This document shows, piece after piece, positions 6,486-15,637 of a stretch of 63,033 nucleotides of DNA. Source of the stretch: Rothia nasimurium. Lineage in GTDB: Bacteria > Actinomycetota > Actinomycetes > Actinomycetales > Micrococcaceae. The position numbers and the translations under genes are program-made. Where the stretch lies: the NCBI RefSeq assembly GCF_928382285.1, contig NZ_CAKMSS010000011.1, forward strand, positions 1 to 63,033. The letters are read 5' to 3'. The notes under the pieces are model-generated. The model did no database searches, was not told the origin of the DNA, and was given only the letters and a program-made list of their open reading frames with translations. The number at the start of each line of letters is the position of its first letter. The first letter of the stretch is position 1.

Positions 6486-8489
6486 ATGTCTGCTCTCATC
6501 ACTGCGGATCTCATCAGCCTCGATGAGAACCTCGGCGAGACCCGCTTCGATGTCATCGAGCATCTAGCTGGTGCCGTCGTAGGTGCTGGCCGCGCCACCG
6601 ACTTTGAGACCCTCTACGCCGCTGCGCGCGCCCGCGAGGAAAAGACCGACACCGGCATCCCCGGTGGTATCGCTATTCCCCACTGCCGCAGTGAAGCAGT
6701 CACCGAGCCCACCCTGGCTATGGCCCGCCCCAACCCCGCCGTCGACTTCGGCGCTAAGGACGGCCCCGCCGACCTCATCTTCTTCATCGCAGCTCCCGCA
6801 GACGGCGACGAAGCCCACCTGAAGATCCTTTCTCAGATGGCTCGCTCCCTCATGAAGAAGTCCTTCACCGCTGCCCTGCGCGAAGCCAAGACTGCTGACG
6901 AGGTCGTCGTCCTCGTTGAAGAGGCCCTGGGCCTGCGCGAAAAGGCAGCTGAGGCACCCGCTGCGGGCGCCGCGTCCGGCTCTGTTGCAGCCGCTGGCGC
7001 TGCCGATGCAGCACCTGCCCGCCGCAAGAAGATTGTGGCTGTGACCAACTGCCCCACCGGTATCGCTCACACCTACATGGCAGCCGACGGCCTCAAGTAC
7101 GCCGCCGAAGAGCTGGGCTACGACTTCAAGGTTGAGCCCCAGGGTTCATCCGGTGGCGACAAGCTCACCCAGGCCGAAATCGACGAAGCCGACGCCGTCG
7201 TCTTCGCCGTTGCCCTGCCTGTTCGCGGCCGCGAACGCTTCGCCGGTAAGCCCTACGTTGAAGCCCCCGTCAAGCGCGGTATCGACGAGCCCAAGGCCAT
7301 GATCGAAGAAGCCCTTGCCGAAGCTGAGAAGCCCAACGGCAAGCGTGTTGCCGCAGGTGCAGCTGACTCCGCTGAAACCGCAGAAGAGGGCGGTTCCTGG
7401 GGCACCCGCATCTACAAGGCCCTGATGACCGGCGTCTCCTACATGATTCCCTTCGTGGCAGCGGGCGGTATCATCCTGGCTATCGGCTTCATGCTCGAAG
7501 CCATCACCATGCCCAACCTGGGGGACGTTGACACCGAAGCCATCCTCTCCGGTGCCTCCCTGACCAACCTGGGCGACACCCCCCTCTCCCTCTACCTGGG
7601 TGCTGCCCTGCACACCATCGGTGCCTTCGGCCTGGGAGCCATGGTTCCGATTCTGGCAGCCTACATCGCCTACGGCCTGGCCCAGCGCCCCGGCATCGCT
7701 CCCGGCTTCATCGCCGGTTCTGTTGCCGTCATGGTCGGCGGTGGCTTCCTCGGCGGTATCGTCGCCGGTCTGCTCGCAGGTCTCTGCGCCTACTGGCTCT
7801 CCCTGCTCAAGCTGCCCCGCTGGCTCGCTTCCATGATGCCCGTGGTCATCACCCCGCTGGTTGCTACCCTCTTCGCCGGTGGCCTCATGTTCTTCCTGCT
7901 CGGTGGCCCCTTGGCTTGGGTTACCACCTCCCTTGAGAACTGGCTGAACTCCATGACCGGTGCCTCAGCTATCCTGCTGGGCATCATCCTGGGTGCCATG
8001 ATGGGCTTCGACCTCGGCGGCCCCGTCAACAAGGCAGCCTACCTCTTCGCCACCGCCGGTCTTTCCGCCGGTACCCTGGCTTCCCAGCAGGTCATGGCGG
8101 CCGTCATCATCTCCGGTATGGTACCCCCGCTGGCTATGGCCCTGGCCACCGCCGTCCGCCCCAAGCTCTTTAGCGCTCCCGAACGCGAAAACGGCAAGGC
8201 AGCCTGGCTGCTGGGTGCCTCCTTCATTTCCGAAGGTGCCATCCCCTTCGCTACCGCCGACCCCCTGCGCGTGATTCCGTCCTCCGTTGTTGGTGCAGCC
8301 GTTGCCGGTGCTATCTCCATGGGCGCAGGCGTCGCCTCACCCGCACCCCACGGTGGTGTCTGGATCATCGCCCTGGTTGAGAACCCCCTCATGTTCCTTG
8401 TGGCCGCTATCGCAGGTACCGTAGTGGGTGCACTCATGTATATTGTTCTCAAGTCACTTGCAGGCCGTAAGGTCGAGGCAACTGCCTAA
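6486..8489 (+). CDS. fruA: Fructose PTS enzyme IIABC
   Basis: It has 667 residues and takes up fructose while phosphorylating it to fructose-1-phosphate. Domains in order are: EIIA (about 1-150) with the phosphohistidine in GIAIPHCRSEAV; an Ala-rich linker; EIIB (about 178-280) with the active cysteine in VAVTNCPTGIAHTYMAA; and the membrane EIIC (about 305-660) with roughly eight to nine segments, starting LMTGVSYMIPFVAAGG. The GAGG-type ribosome site GGAGGAG at about 6475 is strong. Phosphate comes from HPr and PtsI, encoded just downstream. Domain order A-B-C in one chain is usual for actinobacterial fructose permeases. Confidence 0.95.
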   Translation: MSALITADLISLDENLGETRFDVIEHLAGAVVGAGRATDFETLYAAARAREEKTDTGIPGGIAIPHCRSEAVTEPTLAMARPNPAVDFGAKDGPADLIFFIAAPADGDEAHLKILSQMARSLMKKSFTAALREAKTADEVVVLVEEALGLREKAAEAPAAGAASGSVAAAGAADAAPARRKKIVAVTNCPTGIAHTYMAADGLKYAAEELGYDFKVEPQGSSGGDKLTQAEIDEADAVVFAVALPVRGRERFAGKPYVEAPVKRGIDEPKAMIEEALAEAEKPNGKRVAAGAADSAETAEEGGSWGTRIYKALMTGVSYMIPFVAAGGIILAIGFMLEAITMPNLGDVDTEAILSGASLTNLGDTPLSLYLGAALHTIGAFGLGAMVPILAAYIAYGLAQRPGIAPGFIAGSVAVMVGGGFLGGIVAGLLAGLCAYWLSLLKLPRWLASMMPVVITPLVATLFAGGLMFFLLGGPLAWVTTSLENWLNSMTGASAILLGIILGAMMGFDLGGPVNKAAYLFATAGLSAGTLASQQVMAAVIISGMVPPLAMALATAVRPKLFSAPERENGKAAWLLGASFISEGAIPFATADPLRVIPSSVVGAAVAGAISMGAGVASPAPHGGVWIIALVENPLMFLVAAIAGTVVGALMYIVLKSLAGRKVEATA

Positions 8490-8519
8490 ATCACTTCAAC
8501 CTCTTAGAAGGAAAACACT

Positions 8520-10217
8520 ATGACTATCTACAAGGGTGTCGGCGTCTACGCCGGCCGCGTTATCGGCAAAGTCCTTCAGATGCCCGAGCCCATCAAGGCT
8601 CCCTCATCATCCCTGAAGCTCTCCGCCGACGAAACCCCCGAGCAGGCCGCCGAGCGTATCAAGGCAGCTGCCGAGACCGTCAAGAACGGCCTGTTGGAAC
8701 GCGCCGAGCACGCCAGCCGTGACGGCAAGGCCGTGCTCAAGTCCACCTCCCAGATGGCAACCGACCGCGCCCTGCTCAAGAGCGCTATCAAGATTGTCGA
8801 GAAGCAGGGCAAGGCCCCCGAGCTGGCAGTCTGGGAAGCCGCATCAGCCTTCGCTGACCAGATGGCAGCCCTGGGTGGCTACATGGCCGAGCGTGTCACC
8901 GACATTCACGACGTCCGCGCCCGCATCGTCGCCGAACTGACCGGCCAGCAGGCCCCCGGCATCCCCGTCTCTGCTGAGCCCTTCATCCTGGCAGCTATCG
9001 ACCTGGCACCGGCAGACACCGCCACCCTTGACCCCAAGCAGGTCGTCGCCCTTATCACCTCCGACGGCGGCCCCCAGGCCCACACCGCGATTCTTGCTCG
9101 CGGCCTCGGCCTGCCCGCCATCGTTGCCGCTAAGGGCGTCACCGACATCGAAAACGGCACCGAAGTCTACATTGACTCCAACGAAGGCACCGTCAACACC
9201 GAGGTCACCGATGAGCACCGCGACCTGGCCGAAAAGTACGCCAACCGCAAGGAACTGCCCGACTTCGACGGTACCGGCGTCATGGCAGACGGCACTCTCG
9301 TGCCCCTCTACGCCAACGTCGGCGACGGCAAGAGCGCAGAAAAGGCAGCAGGCCTCAAGGCTGAAGGCGTTGGCCTGCTCCGCACCGAATTCGGCTTCCT
9401 GGGCCACGATGCTGAACCCTCAGTAGAAACCCAGACCGCCAGCTACAAGGCTGTCTTCGACGCCTTCCCCGGCCAGCACATCGTCGTCCGCACCCTCGAC
9501 GCAGGCGCCGACAAGCCCCTACCCTTCCTCAACGTCAAGGAAGAAGAGAACCCCGCCCTCGGCGTCCGCGGCTACCGCACCGACTGGACCGTGCCCGGCG
9601 TCCTCGAACGCCAGCTCGAAGCTATCAAGGCAGCAGCCGACGGCTCCGACGCCGACATCTGGGTCATGGCCCCCATGATCTCAACCACCTCAGAAGCCCG
9701 CCGCTTCAAGGAAATGGTTGATGAAGTAGGTCTGGCAACCCGCGGCGTCATGGTCGAAACCCCCGCAGCAGCCGTCAACGCTGAAGCGATCCTCGGTGAA
9801 GTCGACTTCGTCTCCATCGGCACCAACGACCTCACCCAGTACACCATGGCAGCAGACCGCCTGCTCGGCGACCTGGCCCACCTCAACAACCCCTGGCAGC
9901 CCGCCGTACTCAAGATGATCAAGCTGACCGTCGAAGGCGCCAAGCGAGCATCCGCCAAGGCCGGTGTCAAGAAGTACGTCTCCGTCTGTGGTGAAGCAGC
10001 AGCCGACCCCGCACTGGCCGTCGTTCTCGTCGGCCTGGGCGTTGACACCCTCTCCATGAACGCTGGCGCCATGGCAGCTGTCTCCGCCGTGCTCAAGTCG
10101 GTCACCCCCGAAAAGGCCCAGCAGATCGCCAACGACGCCCTCGACCAGATCTCCTCAGCAGAAGCTAAGGAAGCAGCGCGCAAGCACCTGCCGATCCTGG
10201 ACGAGCTCGGCCTCTAA
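8520..10217 (+). CDS. ptsI: PTS enzyme I (phosphoenolpyruvate-protein phosphotransferase)
   Basis: It has 565 residues and takes phosphate from phosphoenolpyruvate and passes it to HPr. The swivelling domain carries the phosphohistidine in GGPQAHTAILARGLGLPAIV near residue 190. The C-terminal PEP-binding barrel shows GVGLLRTEFGFL, RTLDAGADKPL, and the late Cys in YVSVCGEAAADP. It starts 30 bases after fruA behind AGAAGG, so general PTS genes are joined to the fructose operon, as is common in actinobacteria with few PTS sugars. Length and motifs are complete. Confidence 0.95.
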   Translation: MTIYKGVGVYAGRVIGKVLQMPEPIKAPSSSLKLSADETPEQAAERIKAAAETVKNGLLERAEHASRDGKAVLKSTSQMATDRALLKSAIKIVEKQGKAPELAVWEAASAFADQMAALGGYMAERVTDIHDVRARIVAELTGQQAPGIPVSAEPFILAAIDLAPADTATLDPKQVVALITSDGGPQAHTAILARGLGLPAIVAAKGVTDIENGTEVYIDSNEGTVNTEVTDEHRDLAEKYANRKELPDFDGTGVMADGTLVPLYANVGDGKSAEKAAGLKAEGVGLLRTEFGFLGHDAEPSVETQTASYKAVFDAFPGQHIVVRTLDAGADKPLPFLNVKEEENPALGVRGYRTDWTVPGVLERQLEAIKAAADGSDADIWVMAPMISTTSEARRFKEMVDEVGLATRGVMVETPAAAVNAEAILGEVDFVSIGTNDLTQYTMAADRLLGDLAHLNNPWQPAVLKMIKLTVEGAKRASAKAGVKKYVSVCGEAAADPALAVVLVGLGVDTLSMNAGAMAAVSAVLKSVTPEKAQQIANDALDQISSAEAKEAARKHLPILDELGL

Positions 10218-10225
10218 CCTCCACC

Positions 10226-10307
10226 GTCCACTACTGAATAAATCACACCAAAATAAGCGGTTAACACGCGCGAAACATACGCACCTGATTTAGACTCAGT
10301 AGTGGAC
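10226..10307. repeat. 12-bp inverted repeats between ptsI and ptsH
   Basis: GTCCACTACTGA (10226-10237) and TCAGTAGTGGAC (10296-10307) are exact reverse complements 58 bp apart. Pairing continues imperfectly inward (ATAAATCA against TGATTTAG). The arms lie just after the ptsI stop and 35 bases before the ptsH start. They may be paired operators, allowing a DNA loop, or an RNA stem in the ptsI-ptsH transcript. There is no T-run after the right arm, so a simple terminator is unlikely. Confidence 0.6.
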
Positions 10308-10341
10308 AACAAATCCGCACCCCCTTTATAAGGAGAACACC

Positions 10342-10620
10342 ATGGCAGAACGTATTGCCACCATCGCAAGCCGTGTTGGCCTGCACGCCCGCCCCGCAGC
10401 GATCTTCGCTGAAGCAGCAGGCGACCTCCCCGTTGAAGTCACCATCGCAGCTGAAGGCGAGCCCGCAGACGAGGCAATGGACGCAGCATCCATCCTGTCC
10501 CTGATGTCACTCGGCGCTAAGCACGGCGACAAGGTCGTTCTGCGCGCAGAGGGCGAAGGCGCTGAAGAAGCACTCGACACCCTGGTCAAGATCCTCGAGA
10601 CCGACCACGACGCCGAGTAA
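10342..10620 (+). CDS. ptsH: Phosphocarrier protein HPr
   Basis: It has 92 residues, the standard HPr size. The phosphohistidine is in VGLHARPAAIF at residue 15. The region that carries the regulatory serine in Firmicutes reads DAASILSLMSLGAKHG, so a serine is present, but no HPr kinase gene is visible here. It receives phosphate from PtsI and gives it to FruA. A strong ribosome site AAGGAG precedes the ATG. A perfect 15-bp hairpin follows at 10642, so this is the last gene of the PTS block. Confidence 0.95.
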   Translation: MAERIATIASRVGLHARPAAIFAEAAGDLPVEVTIAAEGEPADEAMDAASILSLMSLGAKHGDKVVLRAEGEGAEEALDTLVKILETDHDAE

Positions 10621-10641
10621 TTTCAGCCTAACGGTTTAAAC

Positions 10642-10676
10642 GTGAAGCCCCCGCTTACTGCAAGCGGGGGCTTCAC
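10642..10676 (+). terminator. Hairpin terminator after ptsH
   Basis: Perfect 15-bp arms, GTGAAGCCCCCGCTT (10642-10656) and its complement at 10662-10676, surround a five-base loop. There is no long T-run, but stem strength and position after ptsH support termination. Confidence 0.7.
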
Positions 10677-10832
10677 TGTGCCCGGGTAAGGGGCGACAGA
10701 GTAGATACCCAGCTACACCAGATGAAACTCACGGCAGCTGAGGGTGCACACAGTTAACAAGAGTGACTAGACTGGGAATCTGAAACCTTACCCGCGCCTA
10801 AGCGCACCCCACACCTAAGTAAAAGAGGGACC

Positions 10833-11933
10833 TTGCGAGAATTCACAGCCCGCTTCGCAACCGATGCCGAAATTTCCTCCTGGGATGACCACGTAACCGC
10901 TAGCCCCGGTGGCGGCGACATGCTCCAGTCCGCATCCTTTGCCTCCGTCAAATCTAAGCACGGCTGGAAGCCCCTCTACCTGGTCTATGAAGGCACCAGC
11001 CTGGTCGACGGCCAGCCCACTCCTTTCGCCTCCTACAACCTCGTCCTCGAAAAGACTGTCCCCGCCCTCGGCAAATTCTGGTACATGATCAAGGGCCCCG
11101 GCGTTTACTCTGTCGATGACATCCCCGCTATTCTCGACGCCAACAAAGAGCTCAATAAGCGTGAAAAACTGGGCGTTTTCGCCATCAAAATTGAACCCGA
11201 CATTATCGCCGACGACACCACTACGGCTGTCATGGCAAAAAGCGGTCTCGTGAAGAACTGGAATATCCAGCCCAACGACTCTACCGCCGTCCTTAATACC
11301 GATAAGAGCGAAGAAGAAGTCCTCAAATCCCTGTCCTCTCGCGGCCGTAACGCTGTGCGTCGTTCTCTGCGCGAAGGCTGCGAAGTTGAGCGGGTGGAAC
11401 TGACCGAAGAGAACATGAAGACCATGTACGATCTGATGGGAACCGCGGGGCAGGGAAATGCGAAAATGCACCTGCGTTCCTATGACTACCACCGTGACTT
11501 CTGGCTTGCTTTTGAAAAAGCCGGTCAGGGGCGTCTCTACTTCACCTATGAAGACGGAGAGCCTTCGGTTGGTGCTTACGTCGTGGCTTATGGCGAGAAG
11601 GGAACCTACAAGCACGGTGGCTCTAAGCCCCGCCGCAAGCAGTACGGTGACTCTCACCAGGTGCAGTGGACCGCTCTGACCGACCTCATGAAGGAATACG
11701 GCATCAAAACCTATGACTTCTGCGGTACCCCGCCCAAGGCTGAGCTCAAGAACAAGGAGCACCACTACTACGGCCTGGGTCTCTTCAAGACTTCGTTTAC
11801 CAAGGACGTCATTGACTACGTTGGTGTCTGGGACCAGGTGCTTTCACCGGTCAAGTACAAGGCCTGGAACCGGGCTGTTGAGAAGGTCATGCGCCAGCTC
11901 TGGGTTCGTAAGACCGGTCAGCCCTTCTACTAA
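10833..11933 (+). CDS. FemAB/FemX-type peptidoglycan bridge aminoacyltransferase
   Basis: It has 366 residues. The two GNAT-like halves of the Fem family are visible: ASFASVKSKHGWKPLYLVYE and LEKTVPALGKFWYMIKGPGV in the first half, and the second-half core SSRGRNAVRRSLREGCEVERV, GKAYVV-type strand (GEPSVGAYVVAYGEKGTYKHGGS) and YDFCGTPP. Such enzymes add an amino acid from aminoacyl-tRNA to lipid II to build the interpeptide bridge. In Micrococcaceae the bridge is often Ala- or Ser-containing, so the donor cannot be fixed here. The TTG start at 10833 lies 3 bases after AGAGGGA. That is close, but no better start fits the conserved N-terminus. Confidence 0.85.
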   Translation: MREFTARFATDAEISSWDDHVTASPGGGDMLQSASFASVKSKHGWKPLYLVYEGTSLVDGQPTPFASYNLVLEKTVPALGKFWYMIKGPGVYSVDDIPAILDANKELNKREKLGVFAIKIEPDIIADDTTTAVMAKSGLVKNWNIQPNDSTAVLNTDKSEEEVLKSLSSRGRNAVRRSLREGCEVERVELTEENMKTMYDLMGTAGQGNAKMHLRSYDYHRDFWLAFEKAGQGRLYFTYEDGEPSVGAYVVAYGEKGTYKHGGSKPRRKQYGDSHQVQWTALTDLMKEYGIKTYDFCGTPPKAELKNKEHHYYGLGLFKTSFTKDVIDYVGVWDQVLSPVKYKAWNRAVEKVMRQLWVRKTGQPFY

Positions 11934-11994
11934 AATCACCCCGCAAATCCTACCGGAGCCAAAATCACCGTAAGAGGCGGAAGGAGTAATCCCT

Positions 11995-14118
11995 TTGACC
12001 CCCAGCAAGACTCCCTTGCAGCAAAAGGCTTACCCTTCTGCCTCTGCTTTTGATATAGCTCCCTCTGATGAGGGCACCGGGGCCGGGGCTTTTGGACAGA
12101 CGGCCCTGCTGCCGCGCGTGGCATCGGGTGAAAGCCCTGCGGCTGGGCAGGGGAGTGCCGGGCAAACTGCACAGGGTTCGGACGCCAGTGGGCAGGACGC
12201 CCCCGCCCCCTCGTCCTCTCAGGCTTGGGGGCCCCTGCCGGTCGTGTCGCTTGATGAGGTGCGGGACCCGCAGCTGCGCAACCGCCTGGCCCACCTGGGG
12301 CAGGGCGAGAGCGCCTTTGATACTCCTGCTGAAACCGTAGACTCTACAGCTACCGGGGTAGCTGAACCGCCGGCGTCCGCTTTTGATCTGGCAACCCCCG
12401 CCACCTATCAGGTGCCCTCAGCTTTTGGCCCGGCTACCGACCTGAGTCTGGGGAGAGCCGATAGCGACAGCGACCCTGGCCCGGTAACTGCGGGAACCCC
12501 CACTGTTAACGAGGCAACAGGTCTGCAACAGGCCTCCTACCCCTCGGCTGCTGGGCCCCACACCGTTGCCCTGCCAACGGCTCCCCGCCCGTCCGTCAAG
12601 CGTCCCTCTCGAGTGCGGTCCTCCCTCAAGTCTTTTGTGAGCACCGACCAGTCGCTTACCAAACCCATGCGAGGCATCGCCCGCCTGGCCCAGCGTCCTT
12701 TCAATATCGCTGCAGCCCACCGGGCCGAATATGTGCGGGAGAAAGAAGAGGCCCGTGAGGTCCTCAACTTCTCCCTGCGTCTGGCTGAGACCATGTTCCA
12801 CTACGGGGCAGATACCGTCGATGTGGACTCGGCTATCGTAGCTGTGTGTGCAGCCTACGGGCTGGACGACGTAGAAATCGATATCACCAACCAGTCGGTG
12901 ATTATCAACTACGTCTCCGATATCGACGAGGTCGATGACCGCACCCGGGCTATCAATCTGAGCGAACCTGAAGACACCGCACCCGGTAAAGAACGGTTTA
13001 GCCACACGGTCATGCGCGTGGTGCGCTCCTGGTCAGAGAACTACGCTGCCCTGGACGACATCTACAAGCTCATCAACGACATCACCGCGGGCGGGTTGCC
13101 CCGCCACCGGGCCGAGCGTCGCCTGCACAAGATCAATACCGCTAAAAAGCCCTACTCGCCCATGATTATCATGCTGGCTAACATTGTGGCGGCCTTCTCC
13201 CTGGTTCTGGCCCTGGGCGGGTCTCTCGCTGCGGGGGCTGTGGGCGGTATCGTTTTCCTGGCGATTCACTTCGTTAACAGCCTGATCTCTAAGCTCAAGA
13301 TGCCCGGATTCTTTAACATGGCTGCGGGTGCCGGTGTGGTTACCTTCGCCGCTATTTATATATCGGATGAGGCATCTATCTTCTCCCAGGTGGGCTTTCA
13401 CGTTTCGGCTCCCCACATCGTGGCGGCGGGGCTCATTATGCTCCTGCCCACCGCCCGGTTGGTTTCAACGGTGCAGGACGCTCTCAACGGCTTCCCGCTC
13501 ACGGCGGCGGGTAAGTTCGTCTCAACCGGTATGTCCTTCCTCGGTATCGTGGTGGGGCTGGCCTCGGCGGTAGCGGTGCTGTCGGTACTGGGGGTGAGCG
13601 AGCTCGATATCACCGAAACCCGATTTGTGGGTGCGGGTCTGGCGGTCAGCTACACCTTCTTTATGCTGGCCTCTCTTGCCTTTGCTGTGACCACCCACGC
13701 CCGTTGGCGAACCCTTCTGTGGATACTGCTGATCGCTACCTGCGGCTTCTGGGTCTACCAGGGCTATACGCTCATGTTTGGCCCCGGGGCGGGGCGAGCC
13801 AACACGGCTTTTGCCGCTCTCGTGATTGGCCTGATGAGTACCTTCCTGGCCTATCGCCTGCATGCCCCTGCCTCCATCTTCTACGTGCCTGCCCTGACCT
13901 TCCTGCTTCCCGGTCTCTCCGTCTTCCGCGGCCTCTACCTTTTTACGGTCGAAGCTAACTCCGATGCCGGTGTGCCCGGTATGGTAGCGGCTATTGGCAT
14001 TATTCTTTCTATGGCATCTGGCGTAGTTCTGGGGAGCTACCTCATGCAGTACATCATTCAGCGCTATCTGAGCCCCTCGGTCGAGGGTAGCGAACAGAAA
14101 GAAAAGCGTGACCGCTAG
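11995..14118 (+). CDS. ThrE-type threonine/serine exporter with long disordered N-terminus
   Basis: It has 707 residues. Residues 1 to about 215 are Pro/Ser/Ala-rich and disordered, with a recurring short motif SAFD or SAFG (SASAFD, ESAFD, PASAFD, PSAFG). Residues about 250-420 form the ThrE/YjjP N-terminal domain (LNFSLRLAETMFHYGADTVDVDSAI, DVEIDITNQSVIINYVSDID). About ten membrane segments follow, including the AGKFVSTGMSFLGI and FYVPALTFLLPGLSVFRGLY blocks. Family members export threonine and serine. The start is TTG at 11995 behind GGAAGGAG. It overlaps the next, paralogous gene by 11 bases. Confidence 0.85.
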   Translation: MTPSKTPLQQKAYPSASAFDIAPSDEGTGAGAFGQTALLPRVASGESPAAGQGSAGQTAQGSDASGQDAPAPSSSQAWGPLPVVSLDEVRDPQLRNRLAHLGQGESAFDTPAETVDSTATGVAEPPASAFDLATPATYQVPSAFGPATDLSLGRADSDSDPGPVTAGTPTVNEATGLQQASYPSAAGPHTVALPTAPRPSVKRPSRVRSSLKSFVSTDQSLTKPMRGIARLAQRPFNIAAAHRAEYVREKEEAREVLNFSLRLAETMFHYGADTVDVDSAIVAVCAAYGLDDVEIDITNQSVIINYVSDIDEVDDRTRAINLSEPEDTAPGKERFSHTVMRVVRSWSENYAALDDIYKLINDITAGGLPRHRAERRLHKINTAKKPYSPMIIMLANIVAAFSLVLALGGSLAAGAVGGIVFLAIHFVNSLISKLKMPGFFNMAAGAGVVTFAAIYISDEASIFSQVGFHVSAPHIVAAGLIMLLPTARLVSTVQDALNGFPLTAAGKFVSTGMSFLGIVVGLASAVAVLSVLGVSELDITETRFVGAGLAVSYTFFMLASLAFAVTTHARWRTLLWILLIATCGFWVYQGYTLMFGPGAGRANTAFAALVIGLMSTFLAYRLHAPASIFYVPALTFLLPGLSVFRGLYLFTVEANSDAGVPGMVAAIGIILSMASGVVLGSYLMQYIIQRYLSPSVEGSEQKEKRDR

Positions 14119-15577
14119 CGGGGGGTTTCGCTCTTTTGCCCAGCCCCAGCAGGCTCTAACCGTACCTATCCGCGGGATCGCCCGCGTTGCCCAGCGTCAG
14201 GTTGCGCAGGTTGCCTTAGCCCGTTACCGCCAGCGGGTCAGACAGAAGGAAGAAACCCGCGAAATCCTGGCTTTCGCCCTGCGCCTGGCTGAGACCCTCT
14301 TCCACTATGGCGCCGACGCAGCAGATGTAGATACTGCGGTAGTGACCGTATGCGCCATGTACGGTATTCACGATGTAGAAGTTGATATCACCTATCAGTC
14401 CATCGTGATTAACTACGTCTCTGAGTTCGACGAAGCGGCTAGTCGCGGGCAGCTGCCCGAAGCCGGAGGGCTGGAGAACGAAAAACTGGGCTTGACCCTG
14501 GTGCGGGTCGTTCGCTCTACCTCCGAGAACTACTGGGCTCTGCACCAGCTCTACCGACTGGTGCACGATATCGCTCAGGGGACCGTGAGCCGGGCCCGGG
14601 CCGAACGCCGCCTAGCTCGGGTCAACGCTCAAAAGAAACCCTATTCACCGGCCGTTTTATTGGCGTGGAACCTGCTGATCGCGGGGGCATTTACCCTGGG
14701 TGTGGGAGGGTCTTGGCGGGCTGCGGTTACTTCTCTTGCGGTGTTTACCGTGGTGAACTTCGTTCTGGTGTGGGCGGGGCGTTTGCGCCTGCCCAGCTAC
14801 TTCATGATGGCCCTGGGTGCTGCAACGATTACGGTGCTGGCCCTACTCGTATCAGATCCCTTAGGGTGGCTGTACAGTAGAGGGTTTTACGTTTCTGCCC
14901 CGCACATCGTGGCAGCCGGGCTGATGATGTTCCTTCCCACCTTCCGCCTGGTTTCAGCGGTGCAGGACGCCCTCCACGGCTTCCCGCTGACTGCCGCCGG
15001 TAAATTCGTGGTGACGGGAGCAAACTTTACCGGTTTGATTGCCGGGATCTCGGTAGCGGTAACCCTCATGAACTATTTTGATGCCACCAGTCTTGACGTC
15101 CAGCAGTCGGTCTTTAGCCCCCCGCCCCTGTGGGTTTCTATTGCCGGTATGGTCATCGGTAGTGCTATGTCTGCAGCTGCCTGGCAGGGGTCAGCGCGCA
15201 CTATCGTGCTGTCTGGACTGGTGTCTTTGGTGGGGCAGCTAGCCTACTACGGGGTAGGGGCGGTCGCCGGTGAGGACGGCGCCCGTCTGCAGGTGCTGGC
15301 AGGGGCAACAGCCGTAGGGCTGAGTGCTGGCTTCCTCGGGTATCTTCTCCATAGCCCAGCGTCGATTTATTATGTTCCGGGCATGATGTTTATGCTGCCC
15401 GGTCTCACTATCTTCCGCTCTTCCTACCTCATCTTGAACGGGCAGGATACGCTGATGGGGTTGCAGGGGCTCACTCTTGCTGGCGTGACTGTTTTGCTGA
15501 TGGCAACAGGTATTGTGTGCGGCACCTATCTATGGGACGCTCTGACAGAGCGGCTGCGCACCTTGGCAAAAAATTAG
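14108..15577 (+). CDS. ThrE-type threonine/serine exporter, second copy
   Basis: It has 489 residues and starts with GTG inside the end of the previous gene (11-base overlap), so the two exporters are translated together. It lacks the long disordered N-terminus of its partner but keeps the same blocks: LAFALRLAETLFHYGADAADVDTAV, DVEVDITYQSIVINYVSEFD, RVNAQKKPYSPAV, FYVSAPHIVAAGLMMFLPTF, AGKFVVTGANF, YYVPGMMFMLPGLTIFRSSY. The close parallel shows tandem duplication. The two may form a heteromer, or each may take a different amino acid; sequence alone does not decide. Confidence 0.85.
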   Translation: MTASGGFRSFAQPQQALTVPIRGIARVAQRQVAQVALARYRQRVRQKEETREILAFALRLAETLFHYGADAADVDTAVVTVCAMYGIHDVEVDITYQSIVINYVSEFDEAASRGQLPEAGGLENEKLGLTLVRVVRSTSENYWALHQLYRLVHDIAQGTVSRARAERRLARVNAQKKPYSPAVLLAWNLLIAGAFTLGVGGSWRAAVTSLAVFTVVNFVLVWAGRLRLPSYFMMALGAATITVLALLVSDPLGWLYSRGFYVSAPHIVAAGLMMFLPTFRLVSAVQDALHGFPLTAAGKFVVTGANFTGLIAGISVAVTLMNYFDATSLDVQQSVFSPPPLWVSIAGMVIGSAMSAAAWQGSARTIVLSGLVSLVGQLAYYGVGAVAGEDGARLQVLAGATAVGLSAGFLGYLLHSPASIYYVPGMMFMLPGLTIFRSSYLILNGQDTLMGLQGLTLAGVTVLLMATGIVCGTYLWDALTERLRTLAKN

Positions 15578-15637
15578 GTATATGCCTTCATAGCTATGAA
15601 CTGATAGGCTTCTGACAAGCAGATACTGCGTTTGTGG

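Noticed and set aside
10815..11765. 316-codon minus-strand frame
   Set aside because: Antisense shadow of the FemAB-type gene, which has all its family blocks on the plus strand.
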